A stretch of DNA of 64,000 nucleotides from Mixta intestinalis (GTDB lineage Bacteria > Pseudomonadota > Gammaproteobacteria > Enterobacterales > Enterobacteriaceae), in the NCBI RefSeq assembly GCF_009914055.1, contig NZ_CP028271.1, forward strand, positions 310,001-374,000, written 5' to 3'. A program made the position numbers and the translations under genes. Shown piece after piece: positions 9,008 through 17,165 of this stretch. The notes below the pieces were generated by a model. That model searched no databases and was not told the origin of the DNA. It worked only from the letters and a program-made list of their open reading frames with translations. The stretch's first letter is position 1. Every line of letters begins with the position of its first letter.

Positions 9008-9634
9008 CTATTCAAATTTTTCTACGGCGGCGGTCACCGCAGGCGTCGTGATGATTTGCTCTGCCACGTCGAGCGGCAGCGTAATGGATTCACAGCCTGC
9101 CAGCAGGCACGCCAGCGCCTGACGCGGCGTTTTAAAGCTGGCGGCCAGTACCTTAGCGCCTGGCGCGTGCAGCTTCAGCAGCTGCTGCAAATCTTTTACC
9201 GTCTGGATACCGTCACCGCCCTGGGCATCCACTCGGTTAACATAGGGCGCGATATACTCTGCGCCAGCCAGCGCCGCCAGCAGGCCCTGGGATGCGCCAT
9301 AAACCGCAGTGCCCAGCGTTGGAATGCCCATCGTCTTAAGCTGTTTAATTGCCGCCAGCCCCTCTGCCGTTACCGGAACTTTTACCACCAGATCGTCAAC
9401 CATCGCGCGCAGTTTCTGCGCCTCTTCCACCATCCGATCCGCCTGGGGAGCCATTACCTGAGCAAACAGCCGTCCTTTATTGCCCAGCGCTTCTCTCAGA
9501 GCGGGCAGCACTTCGTTCACCGGGATTTTACCGCTGGCGACAATGCTGGGATTGGTAGTCACGCCCGCTAACGGGAGCACACGCGCCAGGCGTTTTACCG
9601 CCTGAACGTCCGCCGTATCAAGATAAAGTTCCAT
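9008..9634 (-). CDS. fsaA: Fructose-6-phosphate aldolase, C-terminally shortened by an amber stop
   Basis: Transaldolase-family class I aldolase that cleaves fructose 6-phosphate to dihydroxyacetone and glyceraldehyde 3-phosphate. The start at 9634 has AGGAG upstream and matches the family N-terminus MELYLDTAD. The Schiff-base lysine is K85 in [10 protein letters not shown]. The protein stops after ...AAVEKFE at 208 residues, while E. coli FsaA has 220. Reading through the TAG (9008-9010) gives D-W-L-N-A-F-G-V-S-G-L and then TAA at 8972. That aligns with the E. coli tail, where the stop position is Gln. A CAG-to-TAG change has therefore cut off the C-terminal helix. The decamer uses this region in subunit contacts, so stability or assembly may suffer. 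The gene is divergent from ybiY and shares an FNR-like box. Confidence 0.9.
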   Translation of the reverse strand: MELYLDTADVQAVKRLARVLPLAGVTTNPSIVASGKIPVNEVLPALREALGNKGRLFAQVMAPQADRMVEEAQKLRAMVDDLVVKVPVTAEGLAAIKQLKTMGIPTLGTAVYGASQGLLAALAGAEYIAPYVNRVDAQGGDGIQTVKDLQQLLKLHAPGAKVLAASFKTPRQALACLLAGCESITLPLDVAEQIITTPAVTAAVEKFE

Positions 9635-9676
9635 ACAGGACTCCTGGAAATTGGTGAGGTTCAGCAAGATTCGGTG

Positions 9677-9682
9677 ATTATA
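9677..9682 (-). promoter_or_regulatory. -10 element of the fsaA promoter
   Basis: A perfect TATAAT on the minus strand. It places transcription near 9669-9670, about 41 bp from the centre of the FNR box at 9710.5, the spacing expected for a class II activator site. Confidence 0.55.
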
Positions 9683-9703
9683 TCGTCAGATTGTTCTTTT
9701 TTA

Positions 9704-9717
9704 TTGACCGGCATCAA
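9704..9717. promoter_or_regulatory. fnr box: FNR box between fsaA and ybiY
   Basis: TTGAC-CGGC-ATCAA, one mismatch from TTGAT-N4-ATCAA. Its centre is 41.5 bp from a predicted ybiY start site near 9752 and about 41 bp from a predicted fsaA start site near 9669. Oxygen-sensitive glycyl-radical enzymes are commonly FNR-activated, which fits. Confidence 0.7.
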
Positions 9718-9721
9718 TATC

Positions 9722-9737
9722 ACTTTCTTTCGAAAGT
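9722..9737. promoter_or_regulatory. Inverted repeat ACTTTC-N4-GAAAGT, candidate operator
   Basis: A perfect inverted repeat containing the palindrome CTTTCGAAAG, placed between the FNR box and the ybiY -10 region. It uses the same half-sites as the repeat upstream of ybiU (8746-8762). A DeoR-family repressor such as the nearby YciT-like protein would block transcription well from here. Confidence 0.4.
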
Positions 9738-9739
9738 TA

Positions 9740-9745
9740 TTAAAT
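9740..9745 (+). promoter_or_regulatory. -10 element of the ybiY-ybiW promoter
   Basis: TTAAAT, 4 of 6 matches to TATAAT, at the position demanded by a class II FNR site (start near 9752). The untranslated leader would be about 22 nt with AGAAGGAGAGGG before the ATG. Confidence 0.45.
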
Positions 9746-9773
9746 CTTCGAACGTAACAAGAAGGAGAGGGTA

Positions 9774-10673
9774 ATGATTTTTAATATCCAGCGCTATTCC
9801 ACACATGATGGTCCCGGCATCCGCACCGTGGTGTTTCTTAAAGGCTGCGCGCTGGGATGCCGCTGGTGTCAAAACCCTGAAAGCCGCTCCCGCCATAAAG
9901 ATCTCCTTTATGACGACCGGCTCTGCCTTGAGGGGTGCGATCTCTGTCAGCAGGCGGTACCGGACGTAATAACAAGGACGTTGAACGGGTTGACGATCGA
10001 TCGTCCGAAGCTTCAACCGGAACATTTTATCGCGCTGGAAAACTGTTGTCCTACGCTGGCGTTAACCGTGTGCGGCGAGGAAAAACAGGTGGAAGAGATT
10101 ATGGCCGAGGTCAGGCGCGATAAGGCGTTTTACGCCCGCAGCGCAGGCGGCGTGACGCTCTCCGGTGGCGAACCTTTTATGAATCCCGAACTGGCGGCGG
10201 CGCTGCTGCGCCAGTGTCATCAGGAAGGGTTCCATACCGCAGTAGAAACCTGTCTGCATGTGCCGTGGCGCTACGTTGAGCCCGCGCTGCCGTCGGTCGA
10301 TCTGTTCCTTGCCGATCTTAAACACGTGGATGAAGCGCGCTTTGCGGCATGGACGGACGGCTCGGCTAAACGGGTAATGAAAAATCTGCGCCGCGTGGCG
10401 GAAGCGGGTAAGGAGATGATTATCCGCGTGCCGCTGATACCGCAATTCAACGCTGACGAAACTTCGATTACGGATATCGTCAATTTCGCCGCCGACGAGC
10501 TCGGCGTTAAAGAGATCCATTTTCTGCCTTACCACACGCTGGGCATGAACAAATATGCCCTGCTTCATCAGCCCTATCTTGCGCCGGATAAGCCGCTGGA
10601 TGCTCCGGCACTGCTCGATTTTGCGCATGACTACGCAAAACAAAAAGGCCTGACGGCGACTCTGAGAGGATAA
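9774..10673 (+). CDS. ybiY: Glycyl-radical enzyme activating protein YbiY (PflE-like)
   Basis: 299-residue radical SAM activase that installs the glycyl radical on the downstream enzyme. The radical SAM cluster motif is C25-x3-C29-x2-C32 in GCALGCRWC. The SAM-binding part shows [15 protein letters not shown]. The inserted ferredoxin-like part keeps several cysteines ([13 protein letters not shown]), but not two clean CxxCxxCxxxC clusters, so one auxiliary cluster may be degenerate. The start has AGAAGGAGAGGG upstream. It ends 4 bp before ybiW, so the two are co-translated. Expression is probably anaerobic through the FNR box at 9704. Confidence 0.9.
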   Translation: MIFNIQRYSTHDGPGIRTVVFLKGCALGCRWCQNPESRSRHKDLLYDDRLCLEGCDLCQQAVPDVITRTLNGLTIDRPKLQPEHFIALENCCPTLALTVCGEEKQVEEIMAEVRRDKAFYARSAGGVTLSGGEPFMNPELAAALLRQCHQEGFHTAVETCLHVPWRYVEPALPSVDLFLADLKHVDEARFAAWTDGSAKRVMKNLRRVAEAGKEMIIRVPLIPQFNADETSITDIVNFAADELGVKEIHFLPYHTLGMNKYALLHQPYLAPDKPLDAPALLDFAHDYAKQKGLTATLRG

Positions 10674-10677
10674 GAAT

Positions 10678-13113
10678 ATGACCACCCTGAAACTTGATCA
10701 GTTAAGCGAACGTATCAAAGCCCATAAAAACGCGCTGGTGCATATTGTCAAACCACCCATCTGTACCGAGCGTGCTGAGCATTACACAAAAATCTATCAG
10801 GAAAATATGGCGAAGCCGGTGCCGGTACGCCGCGCGCTGGCGCTGGCTTATCACCTGGCGAATCGTACCATCTGGATTAAGCATGATGAGCTGATTGTTG
10901 GTAACCAGGCGAGTGAAGTCCGCGCCGCGCCGATTTTCCCGGAATATACCGTTAGCTGGATTGAAAAAGAGATCGACGATCTGGCCGATCGCCCAGGGGC
11001 GGGTTTCTCCGTCTCAGAAGAGAACAAGCGCGTACTGCATGAGGTTTGCCCGTGGTGGCGTGGTCAAACGGTGCAGGATCGCTGCTACGGCATGTTTACC
11101 GATGAGCAGCAGGCGCTGCTGGCAACCGGTATTATCAAGGCTGAAGGCAATATGACCTCCGGCGATGCGCACCTGGCGGTAAACTATCCGCTGCTGCTGG
11201 AGAAAGGGCTGGATGGTCTGCGTGAGAAAGTGGCGGAGCGCCGCAGCCGCATTAACCTGACGGTGTTGGACGATTTACATGGCGATCAGTTCCTGAAAGC
11301 GATCGCTATTGTGCTGGAAGCGGTCAGCGATCATATCAAACGTTTTGCCGATCTGGCGCGGCAGATGGCGGCACAGGAAGATCGCGAAGCGCGTAAGGCA
11401 GAGCTGCTGACGATCGCGGAAAACTGCGACATTATCGCACATCAGCCGCCACAAACGTTCTGGCAGGCGTTGCAGCTTTGCTACTTCATTCAGCTGATAC
11501 TGCAAATTGAATCTAACGGTCACTCCGTCTCCTTTGGCCGTATGGACCAGTATCTCTATCCGTTCTACCGTCGCGACGTTGAACTGCAACAGACGCTGGA
11601 ACGCGAACAGGCGATTGAACTGCTCAACAGCTGCTGGCTGAAGCTGCTGGAGGTGAATAAAATCCGCTCCGGTTCTCACTCCAAAGCTTCCGCAGGCAGC
11701 CCGCTTTATCAGAACGTGACCATCGGCGGGCAGAATTTGATCGATGGCAAGGGCGTTGACGCGGTGAACCCGCTCTCTTACGTGATTCTTGAATCCTGCG
11801 GTCGCCTGCGTTCCACGCAGCCTAACCTGAGCGTGCGTTATCATGCCGGGATGAGCGACGATTTCCTCGATGCCTGCGTGCAGGTTATTCGCTGCGGCTT
11901 TGGTATGCCCGCCTTTAATAACGATGAGATCGTTATCCCGGCCTTTATTAAACTGGGTATCGAGCCCGAAGACGCCTATCAGTATGCCGCGATTGGCTGT
12001 ATTGAAACTGCGGTTGGCGGCAAGTGGGGCTATCGCTGCACCGGTATGAGCTTCATCAACTTTGCCCGCGTCATGCTGGCCTCGCTGGAAGGCGGACGTG
12101 ACGCCACCAGCGGCAAAGTTTTCCTGCCACAGGAGCTGGCGCTGTCAAAAGGCAACTTCAGCCGCTTTGATGAAGTGCTGGAGTGCTGGGATCGTCAGAT
12201 TCGTTACTACACCCGTAAGTCGATTGAAATTGAATATGTAGTGGATACCGTGCTGGAAGAAAATGCGCACGATATCCTCTGCTCGGCGCTGGTGGATGAT
12301 TGCATCGAACGGGCGAAAAGCATCAAGCAGGGCGGGGCGAAATATGACTGGGTATCTGGTTTACAGGTAGGTATCGCCAACCTCGGTAACAGCCTGGCCG
12401 CGGTGAAAAAGCTGGTGTTCGAGCAGGGGCTGATTGCGCAGCAGCAGCTGGCGGATGCGCTGGCAACCGACTTTGCCGGTTTAAGCCACGAGCAGCTGCG
12501 TCAACGTCTGGTGAACGCCGCGCCGAAATATGGCAACGATGATGACAGCGTGGATACGCTGCTGGTACGTGCCTATCAGACCTATATTGATGAGATTAAA
12601 AACTACCACAACCCGCGTTATGGGCGTGGCCCGATCGGTGGTGATTACTATGCAGGCACTTCATCGATCTCTGCCAACGTGCCGTTCGGCGCGCAGACTA
12701 TGGCTACGCCAGACGGACGCAAGGCCAGAACGCCGCTGGCGGAAGGGGCCAGCCCCTCTTCCGGCACCGATCACCTGGGGCCGACAGCGGTCATCAGCTC
12801 GGTGGGCAAACTGCCAACCAACGCTATTCTCGGTGGTGTGCTGCTCAATCAGAAGCTGAGCCCGGCAACGCTGGATAACCAGAGCGATCGGCAGAAGCTG
12901 ATGATGCTGCTGCGTACCTTCTTCGAGGTGCATCAGGGCTGGCATATTCAGTACAATATCGTATCGCGTGAAACGCTGCTGGAAGCGAAAAAACATCCCG
13001 ATCGTTACCGCGATCTGGTGGTACGTGTGGCGGGCTACTCGGCCTTCTTCACCGCGCTTTCGCCGGATGCGCAGGACGATATCATTGCGCGTACCGAGCA
13101 TACGCTGGCTTAA
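10678..13113 (+). CDS. ybiW: Glycyl-radical enzyme YbiW (PflF), substrate unproven
   Basis: 811-residue member of the pyruvate formate-lyase superfamily. The catalytic thiyl cysteine is C441 in AIGCIETAVGG, and the radical glycine is G786 in RVAGYSAFF close to the C-terminus. Both marks are intact, so the enzyme should be active once the YbiY product has acted. The single C-I-E-T motif, rather than the paired Cys of true pyruvate formate-lyase, places it with glycerol or diol dehydratase-like and other C-x-E enzymes. The natural substrate is not established for E. coli YbiW. The neighbouring dihydroxyacetone-forming aldolase suggests a link to triose or glycerol-type metabolism, but this is inference. 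Confidence 0.9.
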   Translation: MTTLKLDQLSERIKAHKNALVHIVKPPICTERAEHYTKIYQENMAKPVPVRRALALAYHLANRTIWIKHDELIVGNQASEVRAAPIFPEYTVSWIEKEIDDLADRPGAGFSVSEENKRVLHEVCPWWRGQTVQDRCYGMFTDEQQALLATGIIKAEGNMTSGDAHLAVNYPLLLEKGLDGLREKVAERRSRINLTVLDDLHGDQFLKAIAIVLEAVSDHIKRFADLARQMAAQEDREARKAELLTIAENCDIIAHQPPQTFWQALQLCYFIQLILQIESNGHSVSFGRMDQYLYPFYRRDVELQQTLEREQAIELLNSCWLKLLEVNKIRSGSHSKASAGSPLYQNVTIGGQNLIDGKGVDAVNPLSYVILESCGRLRSTQPNLSVRYHAGMSDDFLDACVQVIRCGFGMPAFNNDEIVIPAFIKLGIEPEDAYQYAAIGCIETAVGGKWGYRCTGMSFINFARVMLASLEGGRDATSGKVFLPQELALSKGNFSRFDEVLECWDRQIRYYTRKSIEIEYVVDTVLEENAHDILCSALVDDCIERAKSIKQGGAKYDWVSGLQVGIANLGNSLAAVKKLVFEQGLIAQQQLADALATDFAGLSHEQLRQRLVNAAPKYGNDDDSVDTLLVRAYQTYIDEIKNYHNPRYGRGPIGGDYYAGTSSISANVPFGAQTMATPDGRKARTPLAEGASPSSGTDHLGPTAVISSVGKLPTNAILGGVLLNQKLSPATLDNQSDRQKLMMLLRTFFEVHQGWHIQYNIVSRETLLEAKKHPDRYRDLVVRVAGYSAFFTALSPDAQDDIIARTEHTLA

Positions 13114-13148
13114 GCGTATTCATCGCTGTTATCTGAGACAGTGGCTGA

Positions 13149-13176
13149 CGGCGGGCTTTTGCCCGCCGATTTTATT
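13149..13176 (+). terminator. Rho-independent terminator of ybiY-ybiW
   Basis: CGGCGGGC-TTTT-GCCCGCCG: an 8-bp GC-rich stem with a 4-nt loop, followed by ATTTTATT. Confidence 0.92.
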
Positions 13177-13290
13177 CCTGCTCGCCGCACCTTGTGTTAG
13201 GCAGCACGGCGTGGATGGTTAGTGGCCTGGCACCATTGTTTCAGGAAGCCGGGCCGTCGGGCGTGCGCCGCTGGTTGGCGCTGAAAATCG

Positions 13291-14262
13291 TTATAACCAG
13301 CTGGCGCGTTTCAGACGCCAGTAGAGCGCGCCGCAGGCCAGCAGAGTACCGCCGATGGCCGCCGGATAGCCCCAGGGCGAATGGATTTCCGGCATGCTTT
13401 CGAAGTTCATGCCATACATGCTGAAAATCACCGTCGGGATCACCAGAATAGCCCCCCAGCCCGCCAGTTTTTTTACCACCTCGTTTTGTTGTACCGTCAC
13501 CAGCGCCAGGTTGACATGCATGGCGTTAGTAAGGATTTCACGCATATCATCGGTATCGGTCACCACGTGGTGAGCGTGGTCCTGAACATCACGCAGATAG
13601 ACGCGTAGCGGCTTGGGAATAATATCTTCATGCAGGCGGATAAGCTGGTTACAAATTTCATCAACCGGCATCGCCGCATTGCGTAACGCCAGCAGCTGCC
13701 GCCGTAGCGTATAAACATGCTGTACCGCTTTACGATCGAATTCGGTACGGAACATGGCACGTTCCATTTCGTTGATGCGTTCGCCAAGCGTGGCGGTGAT
13801 ATCGCTGTAGTTATCCACAATAAAATCGAACAGACAGTAGAGCGGAAAGCCGACGCCTTTACCAAGCATTTCCGGGCGCTCTTCCGTGCGTTTGCGCAGC
13901 GGCGCGTAGCTCTCGGAGGCACCGTGCCGCACGGTGATCAAAAACTTTTTGCTGACGAAAAAGTGGGTTTCGCCAAATTCAATATGGTTGTGTTCGTTCA
14001 GGTGAGCGGTTTTCAGCACGATAAACAGTGATTCGCCATACTGCTCCAGCTTGGGACGCTGGTGGGCGGTCAGCGCATCTTCGATCGCCAGCTCATGCAG
14101 GCCGAACTCTTCCTGCATTTTTTTCATAAAAGGCGGATCGGGTTGATACAGCCCCAGCCAGATAAAGGCATCCGGGTCTTCCATCACCTCACGGCTGATA
14201 TTCTCTGGATCGATCACTTCTTCACGTGCGCCGTCGCGATACACAATACTGTTGATAACCAT
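13291..14262 (-). CDS. CorA-family divalent metal ion channel
   Basis: 323-residue CorA-superfamily inner-membrane protein. It has a long soluble N-terminal region rich in charged helices (about 1-255), then two C-terminal membrane segments. The signature YGMN sits in IFSMYGMNFESMPE between them and forms the pore mouth. The end LKRASWL resembles the conserved basic tail of CorA. It differs clearly from the E. coli housekeeping CorA in the soluble part, so it is probably a second CorA-like protein for Mg2+, Co2+, Ni2+ or Zn2+. It is monocistronic. The 5' leader can form a small hairpin, GTTAAGG/CCTTTAAC, close to the start. Confidence 0.85.
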   Translation of the reverse strand: MVINSIVYRDGAREEVIDPENISREVMEDPDAFIWLGLYQPDPPFMKKMQEEFGLHELAIEDALTAHQRPKLEQYGESLFIVLKTAHLNEHNHIEFGETHFFVSKKFLITVRHGASESYAPLRKRTEERPEMLGKGVGFPLYCLFDFIVDNYSDITATLGERINEMERAMFRTEFDRKAVQHVYTLRRQLLALRNAAMPVDEICNQLIRLHEDIIPKPLRVYLRDVQDHAHHVVTDTDDMREILTNAMHVNLALVTVQQNEVVKKLAGWGAILVIPTVIFSMYGMNFESMPEIHSPWGYPAAIGGTLLACGALYWRLKRASWL

Positions 14263-14544
14263 AAATTTACAGCTCCCTTGGCTGGGTGGTCTTTATCCTC
14301 CGTTAAAGGGTAGTCCTTAACGCAGCGGAAAGAGAAATAGCGATGCCGTGTGTATCGCACGATAAGGTTTCCGTCTGTAACCGCCTCACGGCGTGGCTCA
14401 GTCATCCGCACAGGTGAAGAAAATCTGGAAAAGGGCGTACCGATCGCCGAACGCTGGGCATCCTCCTTCCTGGTGAATTAACATGATTAACCGTGCCGTT
14501 ACCCGGCATCAGCGGATAACGATTAACAATTTATGGGGTTGTTT
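14263..14544. other. Divergent leader region of the CorA-like gene and a small plus-strand gene
   Basis: It holds the 5' leader of the minus-strand CorA-like gene. A short repeat, GTTAAGG-actac-CCTTTAAC on the minus strand, lies about 50 bp upstream of its start. A 65-codon minus-strand frame (14214-14411) overlaps the CorA start and could be a leader ORF, as known for Salmonella corA, but no ribosome site supports it. No clear promoter was seen. Confidence 0.35.
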
Positions 14545-14739
14545 ATGGCTGGAGTAACAGAAAAAACGTCGGCGTCGTTTTTTTCAGCGGAGGAGCTGGT
14601 GCGTATGGGACAATGGTCAACACTACTGCGCGAGCTACTGAAGGGAAAAGGCGATCTGTGGAACGCCGCGGATGAAGCGCTTTTTGCTCGTCTGCAACAT
14701 GCGTTACATGCGGCGGAAATAAAGAATATTGCCGGATAA
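14545..14739 (+). CDS. Small hypothetical protein
   Basis: 64 residues from the ATG at 14545, which has GGGG eight bases upstream; an in-frame ATG at 14533 has no ribosome site. The product begins MAGVTEKTSASFFSAEELV and has amphipathic helical stretches, no membrane segment and no recognised domain. It is followed closely by a GC-rich hairpin (14751-14771), which favours a real transcript. The opposite strand also has an open frame here, so the case rests on start, terminator and codon-like composition only. Confidence 0.4.
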   Translation: MAGVTEKTSASFFSAEELVRMGQWSTLLRELLKGKGDLWNAADEALFARLQHALHAAEIKNIAG

Positions 14740-14750
14740 CCATGATGCTT

Positions 14751-14771
14751 CGCCGCCGCTAAAAGGCGGCG
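14751..14771. terminator. GC-rich hairpin between convergent genes
   Basis: CGCCGCC / GGCGGCG, a 7-bp perfect stem with a 7-nt loop. It lies 5 bp beyond the RidA-like stop on the minus strand and 11 bp beyond the small plus-strand gene. No good T run follows on either strand. Confidence 0.5.
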
Positions 14772-14776
14772 TGGTA

Positions 14777-15160
14777 TTAATGGTTCAGCGCCAGTATCGC
14801 CTCAATTTCTACCGACAGATCGGGAGAAAAGAGTTGGCTGACCTGGACCAGCGAGCAGGCGGGCAGGTGTTCGCCAAAGTTGCGAAACAGAACCGCACGC
14901 AGCGCATCGATTTCACGTAGCGAGGTGACGAAGATAGTGACTTTCAGCAGCGCATGCAGGGAGGTGCCTTCGGCGCTGGCGATAAGAGTAAACTGACGGA
15001 AGATTTCTTCGGCCTGCGCGGCGATACCCGCTTTTTGCGCTTCGCTGCCAAAGGCGGTCAGTCCGGAAATATAGAGCGTTTCACCGTGACGAACGGCATG
15101 AACATAGGGGCCTTTTATCTCGCCCAGCTGCGGGTAATTTTTGCGTTCAGCAATGCCCAT
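14777..15160 (-). CDS. RidA-family (YjgF/YER057c/UK114) protein lacking the catalytic Arg
   Basis: 127 residues, the family's usual size, with the fold landmarks YISGLTAFG and SVEIEAIL. True RidA enzymes hydrolyse reactive 2-imino or 2-enamino acids using an arginine in P-A-R-S. Here the same place reads P-A-C-S, a Cys for the Arg, so classic imine deaminase activity is unlikely. It belongs to one of the other Rid subgroups, whose roles are mostly unknown. It is monocistronic. Confidence 0.85.
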   Translation of the reverse strand: MGIAERKNYPQLGEIKGPYVHAVRHGETLYISGLTAFGSEAQKAGIAAQAEEIFRQFTLIASAEGTSLHALLKVTIFVTSLREIDALRAVLFRNFGEHLPACSLVQVSQLFSPDLSVEIEAILALNH

Positions 15161-15291
15161 AGGGGTTCCTTATTGTTGAGGGTAACTGTCAGCATAGACT
15201 GACTTGATGTACAGGAAAACCTCCGCTAAGCGGTTTACAGAAGCTGGTGTGGGCAAGCCTGCCCCTAACGTGCCAGCGAAAAGTGATTCGG

Positions 15292-15771
15292 TTATTTATC
15301 GCGGCTTTCAGTGATTTTGATAATTTTGCCATTTTCATCTATGCGATAGTTGCTGCCATCGTATATCGTAAAAAAAATCCCTCTGTTTCTGGTTTTTTCT
15401 ACCGTAAGAACAGGATTTTTCTCGATACATTTTTTACTTGATTTTATCTCATCAAAGCAGAGCCGATCATATTTTCCTTGTTCCTTATAACCATCACCAA
15501 ACAGCCAAAAGGTAATAGAAAAAAAGCCGTCCTCTGCGGGAACAGGAATATTATATTTCTCTTTGATTGGGTAGCTATTTTTTAACCACCACGCTATTTT
15601 TCCTTTATCAGTAAGCGGGAAGTTTTCGACTAAAATCGCACTAAAATTGTTGCTTCGTTGATGAACGGCAATAATATTAACAGGTCGCAATGATAACCAT
15701 GCGGTGTAAATTGCTATTACAAACCCAGCCACTATCAGAGCTAAACAACATTTCTTGTACTTAATCTTCAT
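15292..15771 (-). CDS. DUF943-family membrane-anchored protein (copy 1)
   Basis: 159 residues starting at the ATG 15771, which has TTGGAG upstream. It has one N-terminal membrane segment (about 8-28, LALIVAGFVIAIYTAWL), then a periplasmic-type domain. Conserved parts shared with the next gene are RPV-II-AVHQ, GKIAWWLKN, KEKYNIP-PAEDGFFSITFWLFG and paired cysteines. It is a tandem paralogue of 15872-16330. Both follow a DUF3289 gene in AT-rich DNA. Family function is unknown. Duplicated small membrane proteins next to a larger partner are typical of immunity genes, which is the inference here. Confidence 0.75.
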   Translation of the reverse strand: MKIKYKKCCLALIVAGFVIAIYTAWLSLRPVNIIAVHQRSNNFSAILVENFPLTDKGKIAWWLKNSYPIKEKYNIPVPAEDGFFSITFWLFGDGYKEQGKYDRLCFDEIKSSKKCIEKNPVLTVEKTRNRGIFFTIYDGSNYRIDENGKIIKITESRDK

Positions 15772-15871
15772 TGCGTTCTCCAATAATATTAGGTGTGGGA
15801 TTCATCATTTTTATTAAAAATAATGCCATATATTTTTATTTTTTATTATAAAAGTTCGTTGAGGTAAACTT

Positions 15872-16330
15872 CTATTCTGTATTTTCCTTTTCTATTTTCC
15901 CTTTTTTGCTGATACGATAGATACCACTGTCAGCAATAAAATAAAGCCCGGTATTTTTACTGTTTCTTATCATAAGCAGAGCGTTCTTATCAATGCAATT
16001 TTCCTTGCTTTGGATATCTTCAAAGCATTTCCTGTCATGTTTACCAGCTTCTTTATATCCTTCGCCAAATAACCAAAAGGTTATCGAGAAAAAGCCATCT
16101 TCCGCAGGCCTGGGAATATTGTATTTTTCTTTCAATAATGCCTTATTTTTCAGCCACCACGCTATTTTCCCTTGCTCTGTGACAGGGAAATTTTTTACTA
16201 AAACGGCGCTATTGTTATTATTTTGATGTACCGCGATGATTTCTACTGGGCGTAGAAATAGAAACAGAGCGTAACCAATCAATATGCTTACTAAGATGAG
16301 TGGCAAAAAAATTACTTTTCTATTTTTCAT
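15872..16330 (-). CDS. DUF943-family membrane-anchored protein (copy 2)
   Basis: 152 residues: an N-terminal membrane segment (about 5-26) and the same periplasmic core as the neighbour at 15292, including HQNNNNSAVLVKNFP, GKIAWWLKNKALLKEKYNIP and AEDGFFSITFWLFGEGYKE. The start overlaps the end of the DUF3289 gene by 11 bp, with AAGGT as ribosome site, so the two are likely coupled. The direct overlap makes this copy the more likely cognate partner. The other copy may be an extra with altered specificity. Confidence 0.78.
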   Translation of the reverse strand: MKNRKVIFLPLILVSILIGYALFLFLRPVEIIAVHQNNNNSAVLVKNFPVTEQGKIAWWLKNKALLKEKYNIPRPAEDGFFSITFWLFGEGYKEAGKHDRKCFEDIQSKENCIDKNALLMIRNSKNTGLYFIADSGIYRISKKGKIEKENTE

Positions 16331-17165
16331 GACGTTTACCTTGAATTTTTATCGTAGTTTCCATATTGGTCATGAAGGGCTTAAAAGCGAATAATTTATA
16401 TCGCTGGAGAATAAACCATATACGGAAAAAACGGAACTGAGAAAATTTAACATCAAGAATATCTTCATCGTCCAGGCCAAAGTGATCCTGAACCTTGTAG
16501 TGAACTATTGCATGATAATAATCGTTATTTATATGCAATGATTTTATCGTGATGTATGTTGCCCATGTGTCATGAACAGTAATTCCCATCCCATTAAAAT
16601 TATCTTGCAATCTGTCAAATTTTGGTAACTTGCCATCAAGAATAGCTTCTCCTAACTTTTTTATTTTTTCTAATGGATAATGTTTCTTCTTCCAGTTAAT
16701 ATTTTCTTTTAGGGCTTGGCCCAATAAGAAAAGTGTACTGTTTTGTTTGGATTGCATATTAAGTAATTGTTCTTTTAATGCAGTATTCAGGTACATACTA
16801 TAAAAAGGCAAACCATTGCCATGCTGCATATGATTTATCATATCTTCGATCAGGTACTTGTACTGACCATACAAAGAAAAGGCTGTTGAAAGATGACGAA
16901 GCTCATCAAAAAGGATAGTGGCGCACTCATGGCTGGTAATTTTTTCACCTTCGCCACGGGATCCGTGAAACATGGACTGCGGCTGATTAAACGGAGTGAT
17001 TTTTGTCAGCCTGTAAGGATCGACTCGGGAAGAAACATCTATCAGATGAAATTTAGATTTTAGCTGGGTTTCAGTTAAGTCACCGTAGCGCATATCCGCA
17101 GCACCATAATCGTCCATCCATTTCTGGGTTTTAAATAACGTATAAGGAAGCTGTAGGGCCGACAT
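16320..17165 (-). CDS. DUF3289 (YPO3983-type) family protein, candidate effector
   Basis: 281 residues from the ATG at 17165, chosen because AGGGGG lies upstream; an ATG at 17198 has none. I recognise the family by its start (MSALQLPYTLFKTQKWMDDYG), the middle SHECATILFDELRHLSTAFSLYGQYKYLIEDMI, and the C-terminal transthyretin-like DTWATYITIKSLHINNDYYHAIVHYKVQDHFGLDDED. There is no signal peptide. Function is unknown. Being AT-rich and followed by two DUF943 genes, it looks like a transferred toxin-immunity style module, possibly tied to type VI secretion. No secretion gene is adjacent to prove that. Confidence 0.7.
   Translation of the reverse strand: MSALQLPYTLFKTQKWMDDYGAADMRYGDLTETQLKSKFHLIDVSSRVDPYRLTKITPFNQPQSMFHGSRGEGEKITSHECATILFDELRHLSTAFSLYGQYKYLIEDMINHMQHGNGLPFYSMYLNTALKEQLLNMQSKQNSTLFLLGQALKENINWKKKHYPLEKIKKLGEAILDGKLPKFDRLQDNFNGMGITVHDTWATYITIKSLHINNDYYHAIVHYKVQDHFGLDDEDILDVKFSQFRFFRIWFILQRYKLFAFKPFMTNMETTIKIQGKRHEK

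Noticed and set aside
9008..9010. Recoding of the fsaA TAG (pyrrolysine or programmed readthrough)
   Set aside because: No recoding signal recognised, and enterobacteria lack pyrrolysine; a simple nonsense change is enough.
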